Assembly (NCBI GenBank): GCA_026874595.1
Contig: CM049307.1
Span: forward strand, 47,027,178 to 47,091,177
Length of the DNA: 64,000 nucleotides
Origin: Sipunculus nudus
Lineage: Eukaryota > Annelida > Sipuncula > Golfingiida > Sipunculidae
Reading direction: 5' to 3'
This document shows, one piece after another, positions 36,499-48,304 of this stretch. Under the pieces are notes generated by a model. The model did not search any database. It saw only the letters and a list, made by a program, of their open reading frames with translations, and was not told the DNA's origin. The position numbers and the translations under genes are program-made. Within the stretch, counting starts at the first letter, position 1. Every line of letters starts with the position of its first letter.

Positions 36499-36540
36499 GC
36501 CATACATAACTAGAAAGCAGACCTAGAACATTTACCTCCT

Positions 36541-36854
36541 ACACTCCTCACTCAGCGGTTACATACTGCAGTCGTTCCAGCTCTCCTTTATTTTACCCCC
36601 TGCTTTGTTTAGCAGGTTTTCGGGTCTTAACACCAGCGCTGGTACAGTGTCAAGAATCAACGAGTGCGGGGTTTAAAATTTATATATATAGTTGGATGCA
36701 CAATGCGATACCACGCTCTCATTTGTCTGATTACATGTGTTAACTATTTGCGACCCCTGGTGGTGTAACCCGGAGAATCTTGCTATACAAAGCAGAGGTC
36801 GAAAGGAAATCTAGAACGACTGCAGTGTATAACCGCTTAGTGTGAGGAATGTAT
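36541..36854. mobile_element. MITE family C, ~314 bp, ~60-bp terminal inverted repeats
   Basis: The left end CTCAGCGGTTACATACTGCA then GTCGTTC is inverted at the right end as GAACGACTGCAGTGTATAAC then CGCTTAG. The pairing continues inward through TCCTTT and CTGCTTTGT.TAGCA, about 60 bp imperfectly. The outer ends read ACACTCCTCAC and, reversed, ACATTCCTCAC. TACCTCC occurs just outside the left end (36533) and near the right end (36857), a possible 7-8 bp target duplication as in hAT-type MITEs. Related copies lie at 52275-52566 and, broken, 59789-59905. Confidence 0.75.
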
Positions 36855-36864
36855 AATACCTCCG

Positions 36865-37815
36865 CAACATCTATATCCCCATCCGCGCCAGCCTAAAACT
36901 TTGATTCGCTTTTTCCCTCCTTTTCACATTTATTCAATGAAATACATTGACAAAATTTGGTGATATCGGCTATTCAAATGATTTTTTAGAAATGTCTATT
37001 TACCATCCTTCCACAAGAGATCAACGAAAATCATTTAGACCTTTGGGGGGCTGTTCTGACCGAACTTGTGAAGCGCTCGGAATAAAAAGTAAGTTATGCT
37101 TAGCCAATCAACGTACTGTGCGTTATGACGTCATACCTTAACAATTTTATTCATGAAGGACACTAGCTGTCATGAGATTAAAGGTTTAATGCCCTCACAT
37201 GTCTTTATGGAAGCAAAGATCAGGCTGCTTGGATTTGATTTCTCTTTTGAAGGTTTATGTAACAGGCACATGACAAGGCCACCCGTACCTAGAAACATGA
37301 AACTATGATTACTACAGAGCCCACAAACCCAGGGGAGGAGGTGTCACTGAAGGTTACAAGGATGAAGAGAAAGAACCGCATCTCGTCAGGACTGACAAGT
37401 TGAAGGCAAGGCACGCAGGGCTGTGAAGCAAGACGAAGAAACTAGGAAAACATGGTCAGGAGCGGACCCATGACCATGAGGTGGGAATAAACTGGGTCCG
37501 GACTCTCTCATTTTATGCTAAGACTTGAACTGAATTATTATACTTGTACAGCAGAGCAGAAGGAAAATCACTTTAATTATTAGCTTCTCACACTCAGAAT
37601 AATAATAGGACTTAAGTGAACACGATGTTATAGATTTGATAAAATTTGTTTGGCATTATCTGAAAGTATTTGAAAGGAGAAACCAACCCCTATCGGGCGC
37701 TACATGTCCCCTCCCCCCACCCCTCCATACGTGTCGGCCATTACCGGCCCGTTTTGGAAGCCCCTCTCCCTCCCAAATATCTGAATCCGTCCCTTAAGAA
37801 TGTCTATATATACTG
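36865..37815. other. Mostly unique sequence; one CCAAT-CRE cluster
   Basis: AGCCAATCA at about 37102-37110 and TGACGTCA at 37126-37133 lie 15 bp apart, a common arrangement in CREB/NF-Y promoters. GTAAGT, a donor-like hexamer, lies near 37089. A C-rich patch follows at 37705-37775. No exon could be tied to these signals. Confidence 0.3.
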
Positions 37816-37926
37816 TTACGTCAGGCTGAGGGTGAACGACCGTCCATCAGAACCACCACAGACTGGCCCACAATGAGGAATGACGTAAGAGAAGATGGCG
37901 CCCTCGGGGCATGACGGCCGGACAGG
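37816..37926 (+). promoter_or_regulatory. Candidate CRE/YY1 promoter with possible short first coding exon
   Basis: TTACGTCA at 37816-37823 and its inverse TGACGTAA at 37881-37888 are CRE half-palindromes. They sit just before AAGATGGCGCC (37893-37903), which is both a YY1-type motif and an ATG in good context. The frame from ATG 37895 reads MAPSGHDGRT and meets a donor-like CAG|GTACC at 37925. CpG content is locally high. This could be a real 5' end on the plus strand, but no second exon was found. The 107-codon minus-strand frame here (37821-38144) shows no known domain. Confidence 0.25.
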
Positions 37927-38257
37927 TACCGGTGTACACTCAACACGTGAAACAGATGACGTACTGTAGTGAAGAAACTAGGACTGTCACATTTGTTTAT
38001 TGATGATGTATACGACACAAAGGAGACTTTTCTTTCATACAATTGTTTCATTATATAAGGTTCCCTCCTGGCGCACTGATCTTCCAGATACCATCCAGAG
38101 ATATCATCACGACGTATATTTAAACCACCTATGTGTCCTAACATTTCTAGATATTTGACACAGATTTTTTAAGATACAAAGTAATTTATTTATACATTCA
38201 TAAAGAAAAGGTCTTTGATTACAAAAATAAGTAGAAAAATAATCCGGTCTGAGGTCC
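37927..38257. other. Unique sequence, nothing recognised
   Basis: Only the minus-strand open frame mentioned for the preceding entry; no supported feature. Confidence 0.4.
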
Positions 38258-38708
38258 TTAAAGCTACCCATTCACCTACCTTTTGAAAAAGAACTTGTGT
38301 GCATATATTAATGTTCTAAGGGTAATTGTGGTTATGAAAATTTCTCATAACGCATCTGCGAAGGATGTATGAATTTGTTTATCAACAACGTGTTTGTAAA
38401 CACAGCAATGTAAACAAACGGGAAAAATATGTAACCTAAGGTGGTGGGTTTTATATATGCGGAGGTAGAAAAATCACTTGCTACAAGATTTACCATTTTT
38501 AAGCTCTTTTAAAGATTTTCCGTCAGATGCCCTTGTTGAATCTGTTTTGATAATTTTGGCGGGCCCCCACATATTATAAACACGTTGAAATAAACAAAAC
38601 AAGCAGCCTGCGTACGGTGATATCAAGGTTTTCTGGCCTATTTTTACTAAATCTCCAAGGGATTACCTTTAGTTTATAAAGGTCATATAGGTGATTAGGC
38701 CCCTTTAA
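38258..38708 (+). mobile_element. Family B TTAA-ended MITE, 451 bp
   Basis: Starts TTAAAGCTACCCATTCACCT and ends AGGTGATTAGGCCCCTTTAA, imperfect inverted repeats of about 20 bp that include TTAA at each outer end. Inside are ACATGTAACC-like, GGTGGGTTTTATATATGCGG and ACAAAACAAGCAGCCTG blocks, shared in order with 45420-45717. Family A begins with a very similar sequence (TTAAAGAGGCCCAGTCACCT at 52585), so A and B may have been moved by the same transposase. TTAA ends would fit a piggyBac-like target preference; no transposase is present. Confidence 0.82.
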
Positions 38709-41700
38709 ATTAAAAACAATGAGTTAGTCCACAATTACTCGAGCAACCAAACCACTGTTTAAGCTGCGTACTTATTTCATGCATGTTCAGCATATACAGT
38801 CTCTGCTTCTCCTGGTAGAAATTTTAAAATGAGCAGCCTTGAAGCTCAGCAGTCTCAACAGAATATTAATCCCCCACTGTACCATATATAAGGTTTCTGA
38901 TATAAGGACGACAAGCGATGGCAGTCCCGGTGATGAACTATACTTCACTGTGACGCTCCTGGAGAATCCTGGATGTCATAACAAGAAAAAGACCTCCTTC
39001 AAATCAACGTTTTTCATTACTTTTAAAGGTAAAGGTTGGGTGTTTAAAGTCTGATTTCACCGCTGTCAACATTTTTTTGGTCGGGTCTGTTCATTCTTGT
39101 AGCTTTTCTAGGATCATATGCAATGGGGGCATGCAATCAGAGCATCCATGAAAAAGACAATGTGATTATTCTTTTTATTATATTATATTTGTCTGCCACT
39201 CATAATAAATACCAATTCACTCCAGAGGAAGAATGCCCACACATGTGGTTATGACCTTGGGCAGAGGCCTTACCACGGAAACGGTATAATCAGTGATGGA
39301 ACCGTGCTGTCTTTGGTCTAGAACTTAACCTTCCCCTTTACAAAGCCATGATCAAATTAGGTCAAGATGGCGTGTTCATATAAATGAAGAGATGTTAACG
39401 TTCACAGCACCAAAACGTGCACAAAGTTTCAGCAAATTCATAAATATAAATTATTACGATCTTTTTTTATTACAATGTATAAGTTTATTCTTTTCAAGGA
39501 ACATTTGTATTTGTATGCACTACCTCTAAGTAAGAGAGAAGTGTGAGTAATATCATTATTTTGTTATGGAATAGTTTACATCCCCGCATTACAATTTCTA
39601 TATTTGATATTTTTTGGGGGGAAAATATAGTGAAATCATACAAAATTAAAATTTTACCAGAACAAAGAACGAGAATTGCAGGTATAGAAACAATAGAAAT
39701 AATAATCAAAGGGATATTTCTGTACAAATATTTTCTTTGCTGTGTCTGGGAGGACCCTTGAATCAAAGTCATAATCCCATGCCCTCTTACAGATAACTTA
39801 TCAACGGATTATAATTGTTAATTTCTCATTGTCACATCTGCTGCCAATTTATTCGAATATTCAGCTCAAATACGATACAAACAATACTGACACAAATTAC
39901 AGAGGCTTAGATATGTTTCGGTCGCGTTTATCGTTTCACTATTATGGCCTGGTTGTTCAGTAGCCAGAAAATAATTGACCGATAAAGCTTTCAAGGACAC
40001 GCCAATTACTACAGAGAAAAGTCCGGAAATCGTTAATGTAATCGCAGTTGTGACAAAAGAGAAAAGAATCCCTGGTTTAATGTATGGCGCAGTGAACATT
40101 GCCGAGTAGCAAATGATGGAACAAGCGGTCCGAGGTCATTAAATGTGAACAGGCAAGCAAGCAACTGATCATGTTACTGAGGCATCAAGGTCAACGTCAG
40201 TGCCATACGCCGACTTTGAAGCACTTCACACCGAATCGTAGGATTCAGCTGATAAGGGATTCCCCCCACAAGGCATATGCGCTTCTATGTACACCAGTGT
40301 GTATATTTATATGTATATATATTTCAGACTTTACACTAGATAAATATAGGCTATAACTGAATTAAAAGAAAGAGCTGAAAAAGAGCTGTTAGACATATTT
40401 TAATTAGCTTAGTGAAACAAAAACGAGAAAATAAATATGTTATTTCAAAATACGCTCTGAATCTGGGTTTACTTGAAATTGCGAGCCAAATGAAACTTGA
40501 AACAAGTGGTGTACTTATATAGAGGGAGTCAAAGCGAAAGCTGACATGCTTTCTGGGTTGCATTTAGATTAATTCTATGAATCATAGTTCAAAAGCTGTT
40601 GTTGGGCGCTTTGGTCCCTGCCAGACAAAACGAAATCCAGTTACAACCAGTTAATCACTAAATCAGTGAAAGGACTGAAAGCAAAGATATCATGTTTATT
40701 GAAGCAGCTACTGGATAGAGTCAATATATACACATAAGAGATGCCAGCATTTTGCGTATCTAACGCCATTTTCTCACCTGTACAGGTGATGAGGACGCGA
40801 GAACCGCTAAAAACAGCACTTTTTAAGGAATAAGAACGATTTGTCGTTTTGTGCGTACAGTTGCGGATACGTTTTTGCCATCAGTTCATGTAGCGGAAGA
40901 TTCGGAAATATATACGGAAAGGTGCTGGGTTCTGTATATGTGGACAGGTGGGTATATACTCATGAATATCCCAGTTTATTCAAGGAATTGAAAGTATCTG
41001 TTACCGACAATGATTGCGGAACACTTCCATGCATTTTATTTTTTTTTTTCAAAAGGTATTTTAAAATATGATATTGATCAAAGTCGTCTTCTTTCTTTAC
41101 AAGATTATAATTTAGGTTTCAGAAAATAATGATTTCTCATACCTACATGAATGTACATACTTCAGTTTTCGGTGGTAATCGCCAAAGGAGCATGTATGGC
41201 ATTCGCTGGTGATCAGAGATATTCATAGTACTTCAAATTTTAATATATCGGCTGAAGTAAAGGTGCCCTCAAATTATAATAGTATTATTAATACTATGCT
41301 GAGCATTTCCAAAATACATTCAAGTGTATCAAAACTAAAATTATATGTTAATGAAACAATGAATTTATATCGTTCAATTTAATTTACATGTGGTACACGC
41401 ATCTGTGGATGTTGTCTGGGACGTGGGGAATATTAAAAATGCAAATTCTCATTAAAGATAATATTTTTTTTCTTATTAGCTTCATACCACACAGTGTCGT
41501 CCAGGTGGATGTTTCATCTCTACACAGACAGATAGAGCCGGTAATCATTGCTAGTCATTAAAGACCACCTGCTTGGGTCGGTGGCAGGGGCCCGGTGGAC
41601 CTCCGGCACTAATTTTATTGTTATATGTCTGTTACCACTCTGACTGAGGAGATCTGGACAATAAAATGTTTAACGTTCTGGCGGACCCTCGCCGGAGCTA

Positions 41701-41769
41701 CCAAGAAACAAACCTCGCAGTCTAAATACGTATAAACACAAACGCTTTTCCGTCTGTTTTTGGTATTCC
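38709..41769. other. Unique AT-rich sequence, nothing recognised
   Basis: Short frames of 60-92 codons on both strands were inspected; none shows a domain or a clear splice context. No repeat longer than simple runs is seen. Confidence 0.4.
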
Positions 41770-42371
41770 TATAGTCCGTCCCAGTACCCGTGTCCGCATG
41801 TTTTTCCGGGATAATTTTTTATACAAGTAAAGCAGTGTAAACCTTTCTTGTCTAAAGGTTGCAGGAGCTATTCCGCCGACTACCTGCGTAAAAGGTAATG
41901 CCTTACCTTGCTTAGATTTTGTATGAGACAAATAATCAAAAATATGACAAAACAAGTTACAGCGTTTTCGACTTATTCCTTGCCTGAGAATTGGTAATAA
42001 ACAAGATAGTCAAACTTATGACGTCAGTCAATTGATGGTGACGCGCGACTGATCACTGTGACGTCTTTGTGACGTCACTGCAACATGTTGTCTAACAAAC
42101 GCCAAACGCAGCCATAGACATGGAAAGTGTACCATGGAGGAATGTAGGCCTACTGTACAGCAGTGCTTGGAAGACACCATCCGCGGTATTACAGCATAAA
42201 TGACGCAAAAGAGTCGCACAGTAAAAACGTTTTTCATTATGTGTAACTACTTAACACAAAATCGGCGGAATATCTGATTATCTACTTCAGGCCAAAGGGC
42301 ATTTGTAAAGAATATTTCAGAAATAATTATCGCGAAAAAACATGCGGACAAGGGTACTGGGACGGACTATA
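41770..42371. mobile_element. MITE family D, copy 1, 602 bp
   Basis: TATAGTCCGTCCCAGTACCC at the left (41770) is inverted at the right end (42352-42371). The terminal repeat continues through GTCCGCATGTTTTT to about 50 bp with few mismatches. Inside are two perfect TGACGTCA sites (42019-42026 and 42070-42077) and one near match (42059). No transposase frame is seen. The TATA at each end would fit a TA target site as in Tc1/mariner-type MITEs, a tentative call. Confidence 0.88.
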
Positions 42372-42513
42372 CATAAAAAAGGCTACATAGATATAAACAT
42401 CTGTCTTTATCCTGTAACATGGTATTTCATTAGGGTATTGAATTTAATTATTGTAATAATATTCCTTTTCCATGAGCACGCGCACTGCCTTGTGTTCGCT
42501 TATGCCATGGGTT

Positions 42514-43127
42514 TATAGTCCGTTCCAGTACCCCTGTCCACCTGTTTTTTATTATTATTATTTTTTTGTGAACCAAAGAACGCCAAAACTGTTTGACCTT
42601 GGGGAAGAAAGAGGAAAAAGCGTAATTAACTATTATGGAAATAATAGCCTACCTTATGTAATTTTCCTGTAAACAATTTAAAACCATTTTATGAGTAACT
42701 AGTCTATTCTTTAGCGACATCTTGCCACTAATCTGTTAAATGGGCATATCAGGGGATAGTGATGACGTCATAATAGACGTGACGTACTTAAGAGGCACCA
42801 ACATTCAGAGCTCCCGACCCCTGTTTACAGCGAGACTTGTATTCTCCGCGTGCACGCGCTTCACTGTTACGTCACATTACTTTATATCCAAATCCAAGGA
42901 GGATAAACAATGGCCGCATATTAGGGACGCCATGAACCACGGATATATATATGAGACATGTCAACCAGGCCGTAAAGTAAATAATATTTATATCTTAAGT
43001 AAGTAAGGTACCAAAAATTACGCTTTTGCCTCTTTATGCCAATGGTGCAAATTTTGTTTGCCAAATGTGTCTTATGTAAAGATAATCGCGAAAAATCAGG
43101 TGGACAGGGGTACAGGAACGGACTATA
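42514..43127. mobile_element. MITE family D, copy 2, 614 bp
   Basis: TATAGTCCGTTCCAGTACCC at 42514 is inverted at 43108-43127, with one change, and the repeat continues through CTGTCCACCTG. It is about 85% like copy 1 at the termini, while the interior is much more diverged. It carries TGACGTCA at 42763-42770 and TTACGTCA at 42867-42874. Only 142 bp separates it from copy 1, so the two may derive from local transposition or successive insertions. The 88-codon frame at 42740-43006 is a shadow. Confidence 0.88.
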
Positions 43128-43656
43128 GTTAAATGAAACAAGATTTCGTAAATGATGAATGAATCCAGGAAGTCTTTCGCTAAGGATATGATATAGTTTC
43201 ACTTTTATCGTTATTTATAGGATATTAATTTCCATGACAAGGTAATGGATTCAGCACGAAGTATTATTTAGTCATTGCCAACAGATGTCGCCAATGTGTA
43301 ACGGAAAACGGCCTGTGGTAATGCTTCACGTATGATACAAACTGTGAGGTCTCTCTTGATATTAGCAAAACTTCAGATCAAAGAGTTATCCTATCCTGCT
43401 GTATCTGCTGTTAAAAGCTATATATTATCTGGTTTATATTGTCTGTCTGTTTGTGTTTTATACATGGCACCCTTCCCTCATGAATACCGTTATGGCTATA
43501 GAAATAGATATATGGTCTGTCAATGTTAAAAGGTAAACCGGAAATTCCGTAAAGTTTTCTGTTATGCTGCTTTACCGTGCGCGGTAGGCGGTGCATGTGC
43601 GGATTGCGGCAGAAGAAAGTGGTGAATGGAATGCGATATAAAAGCGCGTGTGGCAT
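43128..43656. other. Unique sequence, nothing recognised
   Basis: If the minus-strand exon that follows is real, 43560-43650 would be its 3' UTR. No other feature. Confidence 0.4.
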
Positions 43657-43870
43657 TTACTTGGCGGCGGTAAAACACTGTGACATGGACCAATTGATGT
43701 CCAAACCCGTTAAATCGCGCTGAATCCTTGGATCATACATATGGTAACCAGAACCCCTGGGCGCTATCCCATTCCGCGCGCGGTATGCGGATTCAATTCT
43801 CTGTTGATAATCTCTACTGACTTGACTGGCACTGAGAATTCCATTACCATTCTCAAACCGCATACTGCAG
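43657..43870 (-). CDS. Possible 3'-terminal coding exon, product unknown
   Basis: On the minus strand 70 codons run to a TAA at 43657-43659. The peptide has mixed, protein-like composition, for example SASQVSRDYQQRIESAYRAR and GYHMYDPRIQRDLTGLDINW, ending SQCFTAAK. The frame opens immediately after a stop that lies in a pyrimidine-rich acceptor-like stretch (TTCTTGTCCTTAAAG, with CTGCAG next), so an exon start at 43870 or 43864 is natural. GC content is above the local average. No partner exon or known domain was recognised. It could be chance. Confidence 0.3.
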
Positions 43871-44884
43871 CTTTAAGGACAAGAATATATATCATTCAAT
43901 TCTTAAATTTTTTTGTAGCAGGAACAATTATGCCAGCCCACTGACCGTCACCCCAACCCACCAACCCACCAAAACTTCCAGATATGACAAGCCCCTATTC
44001 AGTTCTCTTTGTACTTTGTACTTTAAGGAGGCTTTAAGGTGTTGGTGAGATGATTTCTGTATTAACTTCTGGGTTAATTTTGATAGGAACCTTCATAGTC
44101 AGCAGGAGTCCTAAAACCGTGGAAGAGTTGTTTTTCTCTCCAGGTGATAGATTTGCATTTGATATATATTTTTTACCTTTACCTTATGTTCAAAATCGGA
44201 CGCTTTATCCATGTTTTCTAATATCGTTCAGTTGCAGGTGACCGGGGGGGGGGTGAGTTGCTTTCCGTTGCTTATTATTAGGCTTTGTATGTGGGATGTT
44301 TGAGGGATGTGCTTTGTATGTTGTATAATATCAAATTGGTAGAGAAAAGATCATTTGTGCAGTTCTGGTTTCTTTTGAAAAATATCTAAAATCAACCATT
44401 AATTTATTTATTCACTTTCATTCAATTTTGAAATTCTGTGCCCACTATTTATGTGGAGTGAAGGCATGAATATTACGTTTCCACTCTCCAATACGACAAT
44501 AGTCTTTCATTTATAACCAGTAAAATAAATATTTACATATATTATATATATATGTTTATTTATTTAAAATGGATTACCAATAAAAAAGTAAGGAGACAAA
44601 GTCCAAAACTTGATTTCTACTATCCCTTATCTGTTGAATAAAGAAATTTGCGCCAGATTTTGGACCCCGTGCATGACCCCGCCGCTTGGATTCGAGGGCA
44701 AGTTTGAGCTTTATATTCACACTTACACGCCATGTGTCTAGCTTATATGGACGTCTCACAACCAGGGTCATTCATTACACAATAGATGTACAGACAGCTC
44801 AGGGCCCCCGTCCTTTACGTGGAATATATGATGATGCGCATGACAGGCGTGCTGTGACTGACATGCATGTTTCAGGGATAAAGG
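43871..44884. other. Unique sequence, nothing recognised
   Basis: Ten G lie at 44244-44253. No gene or repeat is supported. Confidence 0.4.
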
Positions 44885-45411
44885 TTAAAGGGGCTATAAA
44901 GCATGTTGAATTAACATGAAAAATAGCGTCTTCTCTTTGAAATAAATCGGTACCTGCAAATATGTTAAACTGAAACCGTCGGCTTACTCCTGCACACGAG
45001 TTTTTAAAGAAAGTGTTAAAAAGTGAACCGGGCGCGATCCCAGGTGTCAACATAAACAAAGCGCAGGGGACTTCATGCGACGCCTGAGCCAAATTATATG
45101 TCAATCAGGAGATGCTGTGACTGACTTGGCCCAAAAAATGTAATACATGTTCCCGCTGGCTGAAACATCGGATGTTATCTGTCGCGCATGCGCAAAAGTC
45201 GGACCTCCGTCCATGCGGCCTTGTTTTGTAAACAGACAGTCGATAACTGTGTTAACAAACACGTAAAACCATAACAAGGTGTTAAACAGCTCAAAGGGAG
45301 GAACTGAGACAGTGTGCTGGACGGTTTTGCTGGGAAAGTTTTGTATAAAGTAAAGCTGAACTGATAGTGTAAAGAAAAGATATAATATTGCTACTGATTA
45401 TATCCCTTTAA
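44885..45411 (+). mobile_element. Family A repeat, 527 bp
   Basis: Begins TTAAAGGGGC and ends ATCCCTTTAA, giving short inverted ends that include TTAA. It matches 52585-53087 along its length: AAGCATGTTGAATTAACATG, CGGGCGCGATCCCAGGTGTC then AACATAAACA, AATACATGTTCCCGC, GCGGCCTTG and CATAACAAGGTGTTAAACAG. It has no coding capacity; the 101-codon minus frame is a shadow. It directly abuts a family B fragment. Confidence 0.87.
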
Positions 45412-45419
45412 CCCTTTGT

Positions 45420-45717
45420 GGACGAAAGCAATGATAACAAATGAGAAAAAACATGTAACCTCAGGTGGTAGGTTACATATATGCGGAGGTAGAAAGGTCA
45501 CTTGTTGAAAAACGCCATTTTTAAAGCTCTGGCTTATCTGACTTGCCACCCGATAACATTGTAGAATTTGTTTTGATTATTTTCGCGTGTCCCCATATAT
45601 AATAAACCCGTTTATATAAACAAAACAAGCAGCCTGTGTGCGGAGATATCCACGTTTTTTGCCTATTTTTATAAAAAGGATAACCTAAAGGTCAGCTAGG
45701 TGATTAGGCTCCTTTAT
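45420..45717 (+). mobile_element. Family B repeat, 5'-truncated
   Basis: Matches 38405-38705: CATGTAACCTCAGGTGGTAG, TATATGCGGAGGTAGAAA, ACAAAACAAGCAGCCTG, and the end CTAGGTGATTAGGCTCCTTT. The left third is missing, replaced by the family A element that ends nine bases earlier. Either A inserted at a TTAA in B, or the two were joined by deletion. Confidence 0.8.
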
Positions 45718-45970
45718 GTAAGGCAGCGCTTACAGTCCAATACTCATGATTTGTAATGGTTTTACGGATGTAATACCTCGGCAGGTTTGCGAGGTATTAT
45801 ATTTTCCCTATAACTCGTTTATCTTACAGCACCTCGGTATCCCATGTGTCCCATGTCATTGACGCAGAGGACAAGAGAAAACTCTCCTGTTCACATTTGC
45901 TGTCTCTAGATGTTTAACCAGGACAGCAGATTAGTGTCAGCTTGTTTCCATCTGATATACGTACTTGACT
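45718..45970. other. Unique sequence, nothing recognised
   Basis: No feature supported. Confidence 0.4.
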
Positions 45971-46050
45971 CCAATCTTAATTAATTCAAATGCAACACCA
46001 AGAATATAAAAGGGGAGTCCTGCCATAAAGTTTGCACACACCCGTCTGAT
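45971..46050 (+). promoter_or_regulatory. Weak candidate promoter: CCAAT plus TATAAAAG
   Basis: A strong TATAAAAG at 46005-46012 followed by GGGG has a CCAAT at 45971-45975, about 30 bp upstream. A start would be near 46035. No exon, initiator or transcript support could be found downstream, so this may be chance. Confidence 0.2.
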
Positions 46051-47676
46051 CTAAGTGGTGATGCGTACATACAGCGCGACCTATCTCCACATGTGTGAAC
46101 TTCCAGGACTTACAAGTAGATAACAGAATCTAAGCATTGGCACGGGTCTCATCCACGATAAGCTCCCGTGACCACAACATGAACTTCCGCCATTGAACAC
46201 TCCCGTGGCGTACGCTTTATAATGTACAGTGATTCCCGTGATCTGTGAAATGTAGTGCTTGAGCCTAATGAATTTCACAATTCAGAGTTTTAAACCTTGC
46301 ACCTGCTGGGGAAAAACGACTGATAGAGGTATTGTCAATGAAGCTTCACACCATTTGATATCAGTAGAAAAAAAAATCAGGATGATGCATGATTCGCCAA
46401 GCGGTCAATGGAAGTGGACTTTTAACCACGCCCAAATCTTCAAACTATAGGATAGGATTCTGATGGGCGACATGAATAACTTGTATATTTTCATTTATAT
46501 CTGTATTCAATAAAGGGAAACTTTTCACTTCCCTTCATCTTATCACAAATAAGTATTCAAATATGAAACTTTATGCCAAGTTTCTTATTCTTTTTCTTCT
46601 GTGTAATTTTCAGTACACAGAAAAAATATATGAAACATATATCAGATTCTGCACTACCCCAGGGTAAATCTTTTCACAAGATTAATTTCAAAGTCAATAG
46701 TGCAGTAAAAAAAAAGAAACACAGGAAAAAAAATAAGAAAGTAAAAATAAACAGATGAACGGACAGACATGGGTAAAATATACTCCATGTATTAAAATGA
46801 CTATGAAATAGAGGGGCAAAATATATATATATGCATTTATATCATTTTATATATTGGAAGCTGTCTTAAAGACATCTGTCTTTTAATACCACCTGACTAT
46901 AAAAAACAACGTAAACCTCCTCAGGTTAAAATTTACCTGTCTAATAATAAAATTTAGGAGTGAAGACCCCTTATGGCAGTCAAACGGGAGGTACTTTTGG
47001 ACAGACTCCACTTTATTCCAGACGAGTTATAGTTGCACATTTTGTAGAAGTGTGTCTGAACATTCGTTGATGTAGATTTTTTGTTGTACCCTGCACCTGT
47101 ACATACATTTTCCATTCATTTTGCATAAACCGATTTTACCAATCGACAGGCCTGCATATGGAACCATTAAACTTCGTGATTAGCCTAATCACAGTCCAAA
47201 TTCCACATTTAAAACTGCGCGAAGGTAGGTTTTTTTTCGATTAACGACAATACGGGTTGATGATCAAATAAAACATTTAAAATTATTATTACATTGGTGT
47301 GTTTTAAAAGAGCTGGTTTAGTCGATGCCTTCCTGTATGGGAGATGTGGGAATTAAAAATTCAAAGACTGTCAGACTTCAGTGTGAAATATGTTTTCATT
47401 TCAAATTATACTATTCTATTGTGGTGCTTTTCATTAATATAAGGAGTTGGCATTGTTCTAGGGTTCACCTGTTACAGTATACAGAACCAGAGGAAAGTTT
47501 TAGTTAATATTCGGGCATACGTAGCTTTATACCACAGTTCTAGTTAAAGAATCTGAATCAGAACCCTTGACGTGTATGACGTGTATAATATCTTGAAAGT
47601 ACTTCACTGGAATACTTCAATATCACTTATCGCAATAAATGTTTCTATAATATATATAATTGTTGCACATGTGTGA
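46051..47676. other. Unique AT-rich sequence, nothing recognised
   Basis: A Lys-rich tail in the frame at 46573-46758 is A-rich low-complexity sequence. No gene or repeat supported. Confidence 0.4.
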
Positions 47677-47732
47677 AAGTTGTCACTCGTTGAAATGAAA
47701 TTACATCAGGAAGACACCATGGCTGCTCTCGA

Positions 47733-47804
<72 letters not shown>

Positions 47805-47890
47805 CAAGCCTATAACACGCGTCTTGGGTGTCATACTCTGGAACAATTACTTGCCTGAGACAATCCCTGCATCGCTGTCAATCCTGAATA
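47677..47890 (+). repeat. Dispersed repeat E containing a 70-bp (AT)n tract
   Basis: The 57 bp left of the AT tract (47677-47733: TGAAATGAAATTACATCAGG, AGACACCATGGCTGCT, CGAGA) match the reverse strand of 51550-51615 at roughly 85%. The AT tract runs 47734-47803. The right side, AACAAGCCTATAACACGCGT then CTTGGGTGTCATACTCTGGA, matches 48307-48360. So the tract is part of a mobile or dispersed unit rather than a random expansion. The short Tyr-Ile frame here is not a gene. Confidence 0.75.
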
Positions 47891-48304
47891 CCCTGCATAC
47901 TTGTATATATAAAATACATGGAAATCATTTTGTAGATTAACTTTCATGTTTTGGCGACACTAAGCCCGGTGACAAGTGCAGTTACCTAGCTTAAAGGCCA
48001 ATCACCGCTAACGATCTTACCTTGCAGTGCAGCAAAAAGTACGATCACACCATGGAACATGGCACATCAGACTTCCCCGGTGGTAAAACAAAAAACCTCG
48101 ATACTTCACACTTCGGTATTTCCAAATTATAATTGTTCGTATGACAATTTAAGCTTCTCCATTAGTTGAAAATAAGTTATCATGTACCACGCGTACACAC
48201 GCGGTGCTGACAACAACACGCCCCCACGCCAACTCGCTATCTGTTGTATACATTCTGTGAGCATGGACCACCGGGCCGTGCCTAGTGAATGTTTCACGGA
48301 GCGA

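Noticed and set aside
37821-38144. 107-codon minus frame
   Set aside because: Among the longest frames outside repeats, but no domain, and length is within chance for 64 kb on two strands; a plus-strand promoter reading is equally possible.
44799-45104. 101-codon minus frame sharing peptide pieces with the frame at 22555
   Set aside because: The similarity is DNA-level repeat identity (family A), and the frame is not kept in all copies.
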